DNA of 64,000 nucleotides, taken from contig JAJEDI010000071.1 in the NCBI GenBank assembly GCA_022821585.1, positions 30,846 through 94,845 of the forward strand, written 5' to 3'. This document shows, piece after piece, positions 37,579-47,177 of this stretch. Under the pieces are notes generated by a model that did no database searches, was not told the DNA's origin, and saw nothing but the letters and a program-made list of their open reading frames with translations. The position numbers and the translations under genes are program-made. The stretch's first letter is position 1. Every line of letters starts with the position of its first letter. The stretch comes from Caldilineaceae bacterium (GTDB taxonomy: Bacteria > Chloroflexota > Anaerolineae > Caldilineales > Caldilineaceae).

Positions 37579-37759
37579 AAATTAGGTCTGTTGTCGTCGA
37601 GAAACAGCCACTTCAAAAGCAAACCAGAGTATAGCACCGACCCCGAATTTGGCAAATTCATGCCGGCATAGCAAAATCAACTCGACGATACTGCGTCACC
37701 ATTTTCAATACGACAATTGCGTCCCTGGTCACACGCCAATCGAGCCCTGCACAATCTCC

Positions 37760-37978
37760 ATGCCCCGTTTCACCCGCCACAGCCGGCTGCTCAACCGTAT
37801 CTTCTTCACCCTGGTCATCGCCGCCGGCCTGTCCGGCTGGTTCTACGCCTCAGCAAATTGGCAGCCCGACCCTTCCACCTTCGAAATTGGTTCACTGACC
37901 GGTGACGCTGACGTAATCGATCTGATCGCCGGCATGATCGAGGACGCCATCCAGGTCTTCCAGGAAATCACCGGGTAG
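37760..37978 (+). CDS. Possible small single-pass membrane protein
   Basis: This 72-residue frame starts at an ATG at 37760. It has a basic N-terminus (PRFTRHSRLLNR), one hydrophobic helix (IFFTLVIAAGLSGWFYA) and an acidic tail (DADVIDLIAGMIEDAIQVFQEITG). The positive-inside charge pattern makes it believable, but no ribosome site is visible and no family was recognised. It could be a chance frame. Confidence 0.35.
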   Translation: MPRFTRHSRLLNRIFFTLVIAAGLSGWFYASANWQPDPSTFEIGSLTGDADVIDLIAGMIEDAIQVFQEITG

Positions 37979-38009
37979 CAGCCCCGCATTTCGACCCTTC
38001 GCCTCTTAT

Positions 38010-39428
38010 CTACTGGCCCTGTTCTTCCGGCGCGTGTATGCAAGCCTGCCCTTCCCTCGCATTCAGATACTGGCATAGCTCTATGTAAGCGGGTCGGAAG
38101 GTTGGCGGGCCGCAACATGGGCTGGGCTCCATGATGCCCCACCAGAACTGCTCTTCATCCTCGGGATTGCCGTCGCTCAGCCACTCCAAATTGGGCATCG
38201 TGATCAGACTCATCAGGCCAATCCACGGATGCCAGTTGGCTTCGGCCCATTCGTATGCACGTCTCAGATACTCGGCCTGCACCTCGAAATCGATACCGGC
38301 ATCCCTGCCGTGCCAGCGGTAGTTCGGATTTACATTGTCGGAAGTCCAGCCGAACTCCAGCAGGACGATCTTCTTGTCCGTGTCCCCGTACTTCTCCATG
38401 ACCGCCCGTATATCCTCAACGTGGCGGAAACTGAAGAACCGGTGCCCGCCGTACCGCTCGTCCGTGACCGCAACCTCGGGGTCCAGCTCGGGAGGAGCCG
38501 CAAATCCTACCCCATGGACGCCAAGCGCATCGAAGTAACCCTCGCTGCTTCCACCCATTGCCTCATACATCTGCTCGTAAAACACGTGGTCCGGCATCGC
38601 GTATTCGTTGTCATCGCCCGTAGGCGCCATCCCTGCGCTGACGACGATGGCATTCGGGTTCGCCTGCTTGATTGCCGCATACGCCCGGCCCAGAAAATAT
38701 ACATATTCGGCAGGATTCGGACGCTTGTGACCCCACTCGCGGCTCAGATTCGGTTCATTCCAGATCTGATAGCCCTGAATACAGCCAACGGCGCCCGGTT
38801 TGCAACTGTAGCGGCTGGCTAAAGCAAATACATAGTCGGCGAAATGATCGGCGCTAGCCGGGGGAAGACCCGCCCAGAAATCTCTCTTCTGCGGATCAAT
38901 CGAAATCCGCGCCAGCAGCTTCAGATTGCCGCTGTTCACCTGCTGGACAACCCGGTCAGAAAATGACCAGTCGAGGTGACCCTTTCCTGCTCCCTCTATG
39001 TTCTCCCACGCAAAAGTCTGCTTGACCCAATGAAAGCCGCCCTCGCGTATCAGGTTCAGGTCCCGTTCAGCCACCTCCGGCCGCCACCACAGAAAGGCCT
39101 GCGTACCAAAATCCGGGCTTTCCATCGTCGCCGGCAGAAACCCGCCCTCCCCAGCCTCTTCCGTTTGCGGCTGCGGCGTGTCTGCCTGCTCCTCGGTCGC
39201 CGTCGGTGTAGCCGTCTCCTCCGGCTCCGGCGTAAACGTCGGCGGCTCGCTGGTCGCAGTCGCAGTTGGCGGGACCGGCGTTTCCGTCGGCGCCTGACTC
39301 GTCTCACCAGCCGGCGTTGACGTCTTCGTCGGAGTCGTGGTCGGCTTCTCGTCAGACCGACCGCAGGCGGCCACGGAAATCAATGTGAGCAGGAGAATCC
39401 CGATAAACAAACGGGGTCGCAAGGTCAT
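38010..39428 (-). CDS. Lipoprotein with TIM-barrel glycosidase-like domain (clan GH-A type)
   Basis: This 472-residue lipoprotein has lipobox SVAAC (C22), a Thr/Pro/Glu-rich linker (25-95) and a TIM barrel. E225 in [10 protein letters not shown] and E358 in VLLEFGW are placed like the acid/base and nucleophile of GH5/GH39-type glycosidases. Other barrel features such as [13 protein letters not shown] fit. It is probably an extracellular, membrane-anchored polysaccharide- or glycoside-cleaving enzyme. The start at 39428 is the ATG just before the lipoprotein signal. The true substrate is unknown. Confidence 0.8.
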   Translation of the reverse strand: MTLRPRLFIGILLLTLISVAACGRSDEKPTTTPTKTSTPAGETSQAPTETPVPPTATATSEPPTFTPEPEETATPTATEEQADTPQPQTEEAGEGGFLPATMESPDFGTQAFLWWRPEVAERDLNLIREGGFHWVKQTFAWENIEGAGKGHLDWSFSDRVVQQVNSGNLKLLARISIDPQKRDFWAGLPPASADHFADYVFALASRYSCKPGAVGCIQGYQIWNEPNLSREWGHKRPNPAEYVYFLGRAYAAIKQANPNAIVVSAGMAPTGDDNEYAMPDHVFYEQMYEAMGGSSEGYFDALGVHGVGFAAPPELDPEVAVTDERYGGHRFFSFRHVEDIRAVMEKYGDTDKKIVLLEFGWTSDNVNPNYRWHGRDAGIDFEVQAEYLRRAYEWAEANWHPWIGLMSLITMPNLEWLSDGNPEDEEQFWWGIMEPSPCCGPPTFRPAYIELCQYLNAREGQACIHAPEEQGQ

Positions 39429-39778
39429 TGTCAAGCCCTTAGTAAGGATGGCGTCGTAGTACTCCGGATTTCGAATGATTCTCAGCAGCAAGAGCGGCTC
39501 TTCTCAAGAAAACGGGCTCGGAGCCAAGAGCCGCCAATCCCGGGGAACGCAGGCACGCGCAAATCAAATAGCACCAGACCAATGAGTCCGCTGCCATCAC
39601 AACGTTCTTTGCTGGGGGAGGCTTACCTATTCTAAGTGAGAATGAGAGTATTTAGAAAATACCAGTCCAAATTGTGCAATACCAACTGCTGTCTGAACAG
39701 TCTGCAAAGGCATGTCTGCTGCCAACCGCAAATGAACGCGCCCCGGGCATCTGCCTCTTTCTGTACCAGGCTAGCCGC
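39429..39778. other. Gene-free stretch with an inverted repeat
   Basis: No gene is seen. GCGGCTCTT (39494-39502) and AAGAGCCGC (39536-39544) form a perfect 9-bp inverted repeat 66 bases upstream of the glycosidase-like gene. The first arm is itself part of a near-palindrome (AAGAGC-G-GCTCTT, 39490-39502). It could be an operator or a hairpin in the leader. Further right the sequence is AT-rich around 39630-39665 with no clear promoter. Confidence 0.4.
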
Positions 39779-40300
39779 TCAACGCGTAATCTCCCACGCC
39801 AGATGCTGAATCTCCGGCAGGATCAGCTTCTCCATCGCCAGCCTGACCGCATTGGTCGATCCCGGCAAACTGATAATCGCGCAGCCCCGGTACGTGCCCG
39901 CCGTCGCCCGGCTCAGCATCGCCGCCGCCCCCACCTCGTCGTAACTGAGCATCCGAAATATCTCACCGAAACCGGGCAGCTCCTTCTCCAGCGCCCGCGA
40001 CAGCACGTCATAGGTGCGGTCCCGCTTGCTGACGCCCGTGCCGCCGTTAAATACGATGACCTGCGCACCGCTGCCACTGAAATCTTCCAGCGCCTCGGCA
40101 ACCTCTTCCGGTTCATCGTGCACGATGCGGGTGGCAACTACCTGATGACCCTCCGCCTCGGCCATATGGCGGATAGTCTGGCCGCTGCGGTCCGTTTCCG
40201 GCGTGCGTGTATCGGAGACGGTCACGATCGCAAAGGCGATGCTGCCCTTTTCTTCTTCCGCCTGCCGCCGATGCTCTTCGGAGCTCTCTTCATTCTTCAT
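39779..40300 (-). CDS. moaB: MoaB/Mog-type molybdenum cofactor protein
   Basis: This 173-residue protein has a charged N-terminal extension (1-20), then the MoaB/MogA fold. Key segments are [32 protein letters not shown] with the molybdopterin-binding loop, and SLPGSTNAV near the end. Such proteins adenylate molybdopterin before metal insertion; short MoaB-type members may be inactive in some species. No other moa or moe gene is in the window. It stands alone on the minus strand. Confidence 0.9.
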   Translation of the reverse strand: MKNEESSEEHRRQAEEEKGSIAFAIVTVSDTRTPETDRSGQTIRHMAEAEGHQVVATRIVHDEPEEVAEALEDFSGSGAQVIVFNGGTGVSKRDRTYDVLSRALEKELPGFGEIFRMLSYDEVGAAAMLSRATAGTYRGCAIISLPGSTNAVRLAMEKLILPEIQHLAWEITR

Positions 40301-40702
40301 GTTTCACACTCTCATCACCTATATCTGAATGAAAACGCGCCAACATCTTAAGGCGCGCAAAGGGTCTTTGCGCCTTGGTGCTCTCATCTCGCCTGTGCAT
40401 TATACATCAGATTCGAGAAAGCGGCTCCCCTTGGCCTCCTGTCCCAACCGGCGCATCCTGAAGCGGCGGGTGTATCCAAAACGATTGTGCGCCGGAGCGC
40501 ATTCCAACATGTCAGGCCATCGCGCCTGTGCCTGAACCGCACTCCACCCTCTAATCACATGAACTGCTGTTCAGACAATACGCGCCCAAGGTTTAGGCGC
40601 ATCGCAATATATTGACCGTCAGGTGAGGCCAGTCAGTCCGCCGGACCGAATCCCCTTCTGATCAACCATATTTTTCCAATAATCTGGGTGGGATGCACCC
40701 CT

Positions 40703-40746
40703 ACCGACCAATAAATTTTGGCCTGGATTGGTCGGTCTGCTATAAT
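40703..40746 (+). promoter_or_regulatory. Promoter with flanking 10-bp palindrome, 41-47 kb sugar operon
   Basis: TTGGCC (40718-40723) and perfect TATAAT (40741-40746) are spaced by 17 bases. ACCGACCAAT (40703-40712) and ATTGGTCGGT (40727-40736) are perfect inverted repeats on either side of the -35 box, with arm centres 24 bp apart. A dimeric repressor or activator probably binds here. No regulator gene is adjacent. Transcription would begin near 40753, leaving a 290-base leader. Confidence 0.7.
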
Positions 40747-40820
40747 CCGATTCTGTCCTGAAAACGTTTCCAGCAATCAGGTAGATACCCCTGTTTCGTT
40801 CTGACAGCAAAAACTTGTCT

Positions 40821-40893
40821 CAACTGATGTTACGCGTTCGTTGCCTTGTGTCAGTTGGACCCAGTGCATATTGACGCCGCATCTGCGTAACAT
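40821..40893 (+). other. Leader RNA with crossing stems (pseudoknot or alternative hairpins)
   Basis: Within the 5' leader of the sugar operon CAACTGA (40821-40827) can pair with TCAGTTG (40851-40857). ATGTTACGC (40827-40835), which lies between these arms, can pair perfectly with GCGTAACAT (40885-40893). The stems cross, so they must form a pseudoknot or exclude each other, as in riboswitches and attenuators. No known riboswitch class was recognised. The gap 40301-41042 holds no gene. Confidence 0.5.
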
Positions 40894-41042
40894 GAGTTAT
40901 TGATTCGCCGTTTGTCCCTGTCGGTCAGCACATCATGGCAGCAATTATCTCCAGGAGCAACTCTTCCGTGTTCACACTTCTACCAAAGTGAACGCGGTTC
41001 ATCCTAATGCGTTCAATCCATCACATTTCCAGGAGGAAAACT

Positions 41043-42413
41043 GTGCAGCGAACAGAAATGAGTCGAAGAAGCTTCTTACAGTTGACAGCGGGCAGCACGG
41101 CAGTCGCTGCGTTGGCCGCGTGCGCGCCGCCGGTGCCGGCCGGCACGGGTACAGGCGCATCCGCCGAGCCAATTACCCTGAACTTCTTTAACCGCGGCGG
41201 TCAGTTCATTGAGAACGTTATGGACCAGCAGATGTCCCTATATAGGGAGTCTAACCCCAATATCGAGTTCGAGATTAACGCAGTGGCCGGCGCCTCCCAT
41301 CAGGAAGCCCTGCTGATCATGATTTCCGCCGGCACCGGACCTGACATGTGGTTTGACGCCAACCGCACCACCGGCCCCCTCACACGCAAGGGTGTGACGA
41401 CCAATCTTGAGCCCTACTTCGAGGCCGATCCTGATTTCAATGAAGACGACTATGTCGAAAACGTCTGGATCGCCCAAACCTACGACGGCGCTCGCTGGGG
41501 CATCCCCTGGGACAGTGGCGCGATGCTCATGGCCTTCAATATCGACCTGTTCGATGAGGCTGGCGTTCCGCATCCGGAGCCGGATCAATGGATGACATGG
41601 GATGAAATCGTCGAACTCGCCAAGGTTCTCACCTTCGACTTGGACGACAATACAGCCAACGATTCTGGCTTCGATCCGGCCCGCGTGCGTCAGTACGGGC
41701 TCAGGGCTGGCAAGGGTCACGGTCGGCCGACCTATATTTGGGGCAACGACGCCGAGGTTATCGCTGACGACGGCACCATGCCTATGGATACCGATGAATT
41801 CATTGAGGCGATGAACTGGTTGGCGGATTTGGGTTTGAAATACTATGTGAATCCATCGCCGGCATACGAAGCCGCCGGCGAAATCAGCCTGCAAGCCGGC
41901 ACCGTAGCCATGCAGCACATCGGCGTCTGGTCATTGGGCCGCATCAACCAGGCTGGTGTCAGCTGGGGCACATTCCCGGTACCGTATAACAAAACGAAGA
42001 CATCCTACGGCCACTACTCGCCCCTATGCGTTTTCTCCCAGACAGACTATCCCCAGGAATCCTACGATTTCATCTCTTGGGCCTGCCTCAGCAATGCAGG
42101 GCAGCAGATTCTTGTCGATTTGGGTATGCAGCAGCCTACCCGCAAAGATCTGCGCGAACAGTTCCTGAACAATGAGGCACCGCCGGAAATGAAGTACCGC
42201 CAGGCGTTCTATGACGCCTTCGAGGATCAGGCTACGTTCCGCTGGCCCGGTGACACGATCGGCTCCTACTACGGTGGCTGGTATCAGACGATGCTGGATT
42301 ACTGGGGACCGTACTTGGACCAACTTTGGATCGGTGATATTCGCTGGGAAGATGTCGCCACCGAGGTCCGCCAGGGCTCTGAACATATCCTGCAGACGGG
42401 CGAAATCTCCTAA
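41043..42413 (+). CDS. Extracellular solute-binding protein family 1, TAT lipoprotein
   Basis: This 456-residue binding lipoprotein has a twin-arginine motif (SRRSFLQL) and a lipobox ending at C27 (ALAACAPP). The mature part has the family 1 fold (ITLNFFNRGGQFIEN, WGIPWDSGAMLMAFNIDLFDEAGV, QHIGVWSLGRIN). The start is GTG at 41043, six bases after AGGAGG (41031-41036). It is the first gene of a six-gene sugar operon whose promoter and folded leader lie 290 bases upstream. The stop is directly followed by the permease ATG. Confidence 0.92.
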   Translation: MQRTEMSRRSFLQLTAGSTAVAALAACAPPVPAGTGTGASAEPITLNFFNRGGQFIENVMDQQMSLYRESNPNIEFEINAVAGASHQEALLIMISAGTGPDMWFDANRTTGPLTRKGVTTNLEPYFEADPDFNEDDYVENVWIAQTYDGARWGIPWDSGAMLMAFNIDLFDEAGVPHPEPDQWMTWDEIVELAKVLTFDLDDNTANDSGFDPARVRQYGLRAGKGHGRPTYIWGNDAEVIADDGTMPMDTDEFIEAMNWLADLGLKYYVNPSPAYEAAGEISLQAGTVAMQHIGVWSLGRINQAGVSWGTFPVPYNKTKTSYGHYSPLCVFSQTDYPQESYDFISWACLSNAGQQILVDLGMQQPTRKDLREQFLNNEAPPEMKYRQAFYDAFEDQATFRWPGDTIGSYYGGWYQTMLDYWGPYLDQLWIGDIRWEDVATEVRQGSEHILQTGEIS

Positions 42414-43388
42414 ATGCAATCTTCACCTGCTCAATCTACACCCGCCGCGCAGACCGATCGAGGTCTGCGCTTTTTCCATCGTCTCAGCTTTGAAGAGACA
42501 TTTTTTGGCTGGCTGTTTATCATTCCAGCTGTGTTGGGGCTGCTGCTGTTCCGCCTCGGCCCGGTGTTCGCCAGCTTCTATCTGAGCTTCACCAAATACG
42601 AAATCATCACCGCCCCCAAGTGGATCGGATTCGCTAACTACACCAAACTGATCAGCGATGCTCTGTGGCTGCGATCCATTGAGGTGACCCTGTGGTATGT
42701 GTCTCTTTTTGTGCCTCTGTCCCTCACTTTTGCCTATGCCGTTGCTCTGCTGATGAGCCGCGATGTGCGCGGGATCACATCCTATCGCACTCTCTGGTAT
42801 CTGCCGTCAGTGGTCCCGGTCGTCGCCAGCGCCACCATCTGGCGCTGGGGCCTGAATCCGGAGTTTGGGCCGATCAACTATCCACTCAAGCTGCTGGGCC
42901 TGCCCGCCCCCCGTTGGCTGACCGATCCGGACTGGATCGTGCCTTCCATTGTCTTTATCGGTCTGTGGGGGCTGGGCAACTCTGTACTCATCTTTCTGGC
43001 TTCGATTACCAGTGTGCCCCGCACCTTCTACGAAGCCGCCGAAGTGGATGGGGCCAACAGCTGGGCCAGGTTCCGCCATGTCACCTTGCCCCTCACCTCT
43101 TCGATTATCTTCTACCAGTTGATTGTCACCGTCATCAATAGCTTTCAGGTCTTCGGTGTGGCCTATGTCCTCTTTGTATCTAATCCCTCCGCCTCCTCTG
43201 CCGGACCGGACAACGCCGCGCTCTTTTATGTGCTCTACATGTTTCGCAACGCCTTCGGATACTTTCGCAACGGCTACGCATCTTCAATGGCCTGGATTCT
43301 CTTCCTCGTGGTAATGCTGCTGACGATTGTCCTTTTCTACAGTCAGCGGCGTTGGGTCTATTACGAAACAGAAGGGGGCGGCTCGTGA
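42414..43388 (+). CDS. Carbohydrate ABC transporter permease, MalF/UgpA type
   Basis: This 324-residue protein has six helices, the first at FIIPAVLGLLLFRLGPVFASFY. The EAA loop is EAAEVDGANSWARFRHVTLPL. It starts on the base after the binding-protein stop and overlaps the next permease start (GTGA at 43385-43388), so translation of the importer subunits is tightly coupled. The matching ATPase is not encoded nearby. Confidence 0.92.
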   Translation: MQSSPAQSTPAAQTDRGLRFFHRLSFEETFFGWLFIIPAVLGLLLFRLGPVFASFYLSFTKYEIITAPKWIGFANYTKLISDALWLRSIEVTLWYVSLFVPLSLTFAYAVALLMSRDVRGITSYRTLWYLPSVVPVVASATIWRWGLNPEFGPINYPLKLLGLPAPRWLTDPDWIVPSIVFIGLWGLGNSVLIFLASITSVPRTFYEAAEVDGANSWARFRHVTLPLTSSIIFYQLIVTVINSFQVFGVAYVLFVSNPSASSAGPDNAALFYVLYMFRNAFGYFRNGYASSMAWILFLVVMLLTIVLFYSQRRWVYYETEGGGS

Positions 43389-44230
43389 CCGCTTACCGTA
43401 TCAGGCACACTGCCAGTCGTTTTCTGATTCATCTGACCCTGGCCGGTGGTAGCGCATTTATGCTGGTTCCCTTCTTTTGGCTCCTTTCTTCTTCTTTGAA
43501 AGCGCCCCACGAGATCTTTGTCTTTCCGCCTAAGTGGATACCCGACCCGGTCCGTTGGGCAAACTATCGGGAAGTGTTCGAGGTTGTGGCCGTCCTGCGC
43601 TACACAGCCAACACAATGATTATCACGGTCTTTTCTACGCTGGGCGTTATAATCAGCTCCTCTATGGCTGCCTATAGCTTTGCTCGGCTGCGTTTCAAAG
43701 GGCGAGATATCGTTTTTGGCTTGATCCTCTCAACAGTGATGCTGCCGTACGTCGTGACGATGATTCCCGTCTACATTCTGTTCTCACGCCTGGGCTGGAT
43801 CGGGACGTATCTGCCCCTGATTGTGCCGGACTGGTTTGGTGGGCCGATTACGATCTTTCTGTTGCGCCAGTTCTTCCGCACAATTCCCCTGGAGTTGGAA
43901 GACGCGGCCCGCATTGACGGGGCCAGTCGCCCTCGTATCTTTGCCCAGATCATTCTTCCTTTGGCCCGGCCTGCGCTGACCGTCGTTCTCGTGCTGTCCC
44001 TGCTTCACAATTGGAACGACTTTCTGGCGCCGCTCATCTATCTGCACAAACGAGATATGTTTACGCTGGCCTTAGGACTGAACGCACTCCAACATTTCGA
44101 GAGCGGCCTCGATTGGACCCACTACGTGATGGTCCTCGCCACGCTGATGGTGCTTCCGGTCATTATTATCTACTTTCTCGCACAACGGGCCTTCGTCGAA
44201 GGGATCGTCCTTACCGGGCTGAAAGGATAG
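43385..44230 (+). CDS. Carbohydrate ABC transporter permease, MalG/UgpE type
   Basis: This 281-residue protein has six helices, EAA-like loop EDAARIDGASRPRIFAQIILPL and the terminal VEGIVLTGLKG. The start is GTG at 43385, overlapping the previous stop; an upstream in-frame ATG would overlap the neighbour by 37 bases. It forms the translocation pore with the MalF-type subunit. The epimerase-like gene follows 9 bases later. Confidence 0.9.
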   Translation: MTAYRIRHTASRFLIHLTLAGGSAFMLVPFFWLLSSSLKAPHEIFVFPPKWIPDPVRWANYREVFEVVAVLRYTANTMIITVFSTLGVIISSSMAAYSFARLRFKGRDIVFGLILSTVMLPYVVTMIPVYILFSRLGWIGTYLPLIVPDWFGGPITIFLLRQFFRTIPLELEDAARIDGASRPRIFAQIILPLARPALTVVLVLSLLHNWNDFLAPLIYLHKRDMFTLALGLNALQHFESGLDWTHYVMVLATLMVLPVIIIYFLAQRAFVEGIVLTGLKG

Positions 44231-44239
44231 TGACGATCT

Positions 44240-45085
44240 GTGAACAGCCGCCGGCTCGGTGTTCATCTGATGGTGTGGAGTGGTAGGATCACCGCCGACG
44301 AGATGGCCCTTTTCCCGCTTATCAGCGAAATGGGCTACCACGGCGTTGAACTTCCAATCTTCGATCCGGCAGCCCTTGACTTGACCGCTATCCGCCAGGC
44401 TTGCCTGAACAGTGGTCTGGCCTGCACCGCCTCCACCGCCATGGCCCCGGGACTCAGTCTCATCGATGACGAACGCCGCACACAAGGGGTGGCCTGGTTG
44501 CAGAACGTTGTGCGCGCCGCCTCAGCCCTGGGCGCGGACCTCCTGTGCGGACCGATGGCCGTGCCTGTCGGGGAACTGCGGGGACGGGGATTTACCGGTC
44601 AGGAATTTGACAACTGTGCCCGCTCCCTTCAGGAGGTCGGCGCTGTTGCCGCTGCTGAGGGCGTCACTCTCGCACTCGAGCCGCTCAACCGCTTCGAGAC
44701 CTTCATGCTCAATACAGTTCAGGATGGCGTCCGCCTGATGGATGCGGTCGATCAGCCGTCCGTGGGCCTGCTGCTCGATACCTTCCACATGCACATTGAG
44801 GAAAAATCTACGCCGGACGCCATCCGCCGCGCCGGTAGGCATATCAAACATTTCCATTGCAGCGAAAACGATCGCGGCGCTGTCGGTAGCGGACAGGTGG
44901 ATTGGAACGGGACATTTCAGGCGTTGGCAGATGTCCAATACAGCGGTTGGCTGGTCGTGGAGTCCTTCAATGCCGTCATTCCGGAACTGGCAGGCGCCAC
45001 ATGTATTTGGCGTCCCCTGGCCGAAAGCCCTTACGCGCTGGCGCAAGAGAGCCTGACTTTCCTCAACAGCCAAAATATTGCCTGA
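44240..45085 (+). CDS. Sugar epimerase/isomerase, TIM barrel (DTE/hydroxypyruvate isomerase-like)
   Basis: This 281-residue xylose-isomerase-like TIM barrel has four predicted metal ligands in order: E in LALEPLNRFE, D in LLLDTFHMHIEE, H in HFHCSENDRG and E in VVESFNA. This is the pattern of ketose 3-epimerases and related isomerases. A GTG start at 44240 follows the permease stop by 9 bases. It presumably acts on the imported sugar. A second, different barrel of the same superfamily is two genes downstream. Confidence 0.83.
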   Translation: MNSRRLGVHLMVWSGRITADEMALFPLISEMGYHGVELPIFDPAALDLTAIRQACLNSGLACTASTAMAPGLSLIDDERRTQGVAWLQNVVRAASALGADLLCGPMAVPVGELRGRGFTGQEFDNCARSLQEVGAVAAAEGVTLALEPLNRFETFMLNTVQDGVRLMDAVDQPSVGLLLDTFHMHIEEKSTPDAIRRAGRHIKHFHCSENDRGAVGSGQVDWNGTFQALADVQYSGWLVVESFNAVIPELAGATCIWRPLAESPYALAQESLTFLNSQNIA

Positions 45086-45152
45086 AACGCAAGATGCAGC
45101 AGGCGCAGCGCACGTTTCATAGTCGACAATCCTATTGCTGAGATCAGACGAA

Positions 45153-46160
45153 ATGTTCTCCCTCGATGTCCATTGCCACTTCTTTCCCAAAGCCTTTTTG
45201 GACGCGGCCCGCGGTCCGAACACACTCCAATCTAAAATCGAACGTCGAGCTGATGGCCGCGAGCATCTGGTTTGCCCGGGCAACTTCGATCACCCGCTGA
45301 CGCCGGATTTCTACGCCGCCGGGCAGATGCTGGCTGATATGGACAGCGCGCAAATCTCAATGGCGGCCATCTCCTCTGCGCCCCCCACGCTTTCTTACTG
45401 GGCAGAGGCCGGCGCCGCCACCGAACTGGCATCACGCTTGAATGAGAGCATCGCCGATCGCGTGGCCGAACACCCCGAGCGCTTCCTGGGGCTGGCGACC
45501 GTCCCGCTGCAGGACATCGCCGCCTCCGTTGCTGAAGCAAAACGGGCGGTCAATGAACTCGGGTTGCATGGCTTTCAGATCGGCTCCAATGTAGCTGGAA
45601 AAAATCTGAATCATCCCGATTATTTCCCGCTTTTCGAGACGATTGCCGAACTGGACGTGCCCGTATTCGTCCACCCGTATATTCCTGCCGGGGAGGAGCG
45701 AATGCAGGACTACTACCTGCACAATCTGCTGGGCATGGTGGCCGAGACTGGCCTGGCCATTGCATCGGTCATTTACGGCGGCGTCCTGGAACGTTGGCCG
45801 GATCTGAAAATTATCTTTGCCCACGCTGGCGGCGTCTTTCCTTATGTTGTAGGGCGTATGGATCACGGCTACAAGGTGCGCGCCCAGGAGTGTGCCGCCG
45901 CCATTCCGCATCAACCCAGCCACTATCTGAGACAGGTCTACTTCGACTGCATGTCCTTTCACCCTCTGGCCTTGCGCTATTTGGTCGACATGGTCGGCGC
46001 CGATCATGTACTGATCGGCAGCGACTATCCCTTCGATATGGGGCCTGTCGGCGGCCCTGTGGCCGAGGTGCTGGCCAATCCCCATCTCTCAGATGAGGAG
46101 AAAGAGCAGATCTGCGGCAAAACCGCGGCCACGCTCTTTGGGTTGACCAACCATCTATAG
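45153..46160 (+). CDS. Amidohydrolase family protein, ACMSD-like
   Basis: This 335-residue TIM-barrel metal enzyme has H7-x-H9 (DVHCHFFP) for the first two ligands, FVHPYIPAG, FAHAGGVFPYVVGRMDHG for later histidines, and the final aspartate in IGSDYPFDMG. It groups by motif with aminocarboxymuconate-semialdehyde decarboxylase-type amidohydrolases, which decarboxylate or hydrolyse aromatic and other carboxylates. In a sugar operon this is unusual and suggests an aromatic or uronate-like ligand. The ATG at 45153 lacks a clear ribosome site; a TTG at 45135 is possible. Confidence 0.83.
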   Translation: MFSLDVHCHFFPKAFLDAARGPNTLQSKIERRADGREHLVCPGNFDHPLTPDFYAAGQMLADMDSAQISMAAISSAPPTLSYWAEAGAATELASRLNESIADRVAEHPERFLGLATVPLQDIAASVAEAKRAVNELGLHGFQIGSNVAGKNLNHPDYFPLFETIAELDVPVFVHPYIPAGEERMQDYYLHNLLGMVAETGLAIASVIYGGVLERWPDLKIIFAHAGGVFPYVVGRMDHGYKVRAQECAAAIPHQPSHYLRQVYFDCMSFHPLALRYLVDMVGADHVLIGSDYPFDMGPVGGPVAEVLANPHLSDEEKEQICGKTAATLFGLTNHL

Positions 46161-46183
46161 AATATCCCAATTGAGAGAGTGAA

Positions 46184-47080
46184 ATGTCCGCTATGAAACG
46201 GTACGAATTCGGAGTCGTTACCGATGAGATCGATCAGGACTTTGCGCGTGCCTGTTCGATCGCCCGCGAAGAGGGTATGTCCTACGTGGAGTTGCACAAC
46301 TTATGGGGTAAGCCGGTCCACGAGCTCACCGACGCAGAGTTGGATTGGGCACAGCGGCTCATCGCGGAGAACGGCCTGCGCACCCACCTGGTCTGTGGGA
46401 TGTTTTTCCGGCCATTCTCTCTGGCCGATATCTCCCTGGACGAGATGGAGAGTCATCCTCGCTTTCAAGATCACATGGATCGGCTGGAACGCTTCATCAC
46501 CATTGCTCATAAATTCAAGGCGCCCAACATTCGCACCTTCGGCTTTACCCGCGATGTAGGCGGCGACAACCCTTCGCCCCGCTCCCCGGACGGTGGCGGT
46601 ATCGACGAGGAAACTCTGGCCAAGATCGCTAAAGGCATCCGCATCGCCTGCCAGCGGTTACAGGACGAAGGGCTGGTGTTGGCACTGGAAAATGCCCGCT
46701 CTCTTTACGCCAATACCGGTGGCAACATGCGGCTCGTGCTGGACGCCGTGCAGATGTCGAATCTCAAAATTATCTGGGATCCGGCCAACGCCTTCGTCGC
46801 CGGCGAAGACCCGGCAGTCGGCTATCAGCAGGTGAAAGGCCGCATTGTCGATATTCACTGCAAGGATGCTGTTGTGCTCGACGAGGGCACTGGCCTGACC
46901 GCTTGGGCGCGCATCGGCGCCGGCGGAACCGACTGGCATGCCCATCTCACTCTGGTGCAAAACGAGCCGGTCGATACCTATACAGTTGAAACGCACTGGC
47001 AGGCCAAAGGGCAGGACAAGGCCGCAAACACGCGCCAAACATTCGCCAGTCTGAAAGACCTTATCGCCGACCTGCCATAG
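46184..47080 (+). CDS. Sugar phosphate isomerase/epimerase, TIM barrel (AP endonuclease family 2)
   Basis: This 298-residue TIM barrel has GVVTDEIDQD at the first strand, E in LVLALENARSLYAN, D in IIWDPANAFVAGEDP, H in VDIHCKDAV and E in VETHWQAKG as likely metal ligands. It is distinct from the epimerase-like protein at 44240. Members interconvert keto sugars or inosose derivatives. It is the last gene of the operon, 23 bases after the amidohydrolase. The gap to the next, convergent gene has no clear terminator. Confidence 0.85.
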   Translation: MSAMKRYEFGVVTDEIDQDFARACSIAREEGMSYVELHNLWGKPVHELTDAELDWAQRLIAENGLRTHLVCGMFFRPFSLADISLDEMESHPRFQDHMDRLERFITIAHKFKAPNIRTFGFTRDVGGDNPSPRSPDGGGIDEETLAKIAKGIRIACQRLQDEGLVLALENARSLYANTGGNMRLVLDAVQMSNLKIIWDPANAFVAGEDPAVGYQQVKGRIVDIHCKDAVVLDEGTGLTAWARIGAGGTDWHAHLTLVQNEPVDTYTVETHWQAKGQDKAANTRQTFASLKDLIADLP

Positions 47081-47177
47081 CGCTGAACACAAAAGAGCCT
47101 GCAGAATCGGTACGACGCCAGCCTGCTACATCGGAGCTGTCGCGCCTTCAATCGTCCCCCATAACCTGCTCTGCGCG

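Noticed and set aside
40353..40377. GGCGCGCAAAG/CTTTGCGCC hairpin upstream of moaB as a terminator
   Set aside because: The stem has a bulge, no U-run follows on either strand, and no gene ends there.
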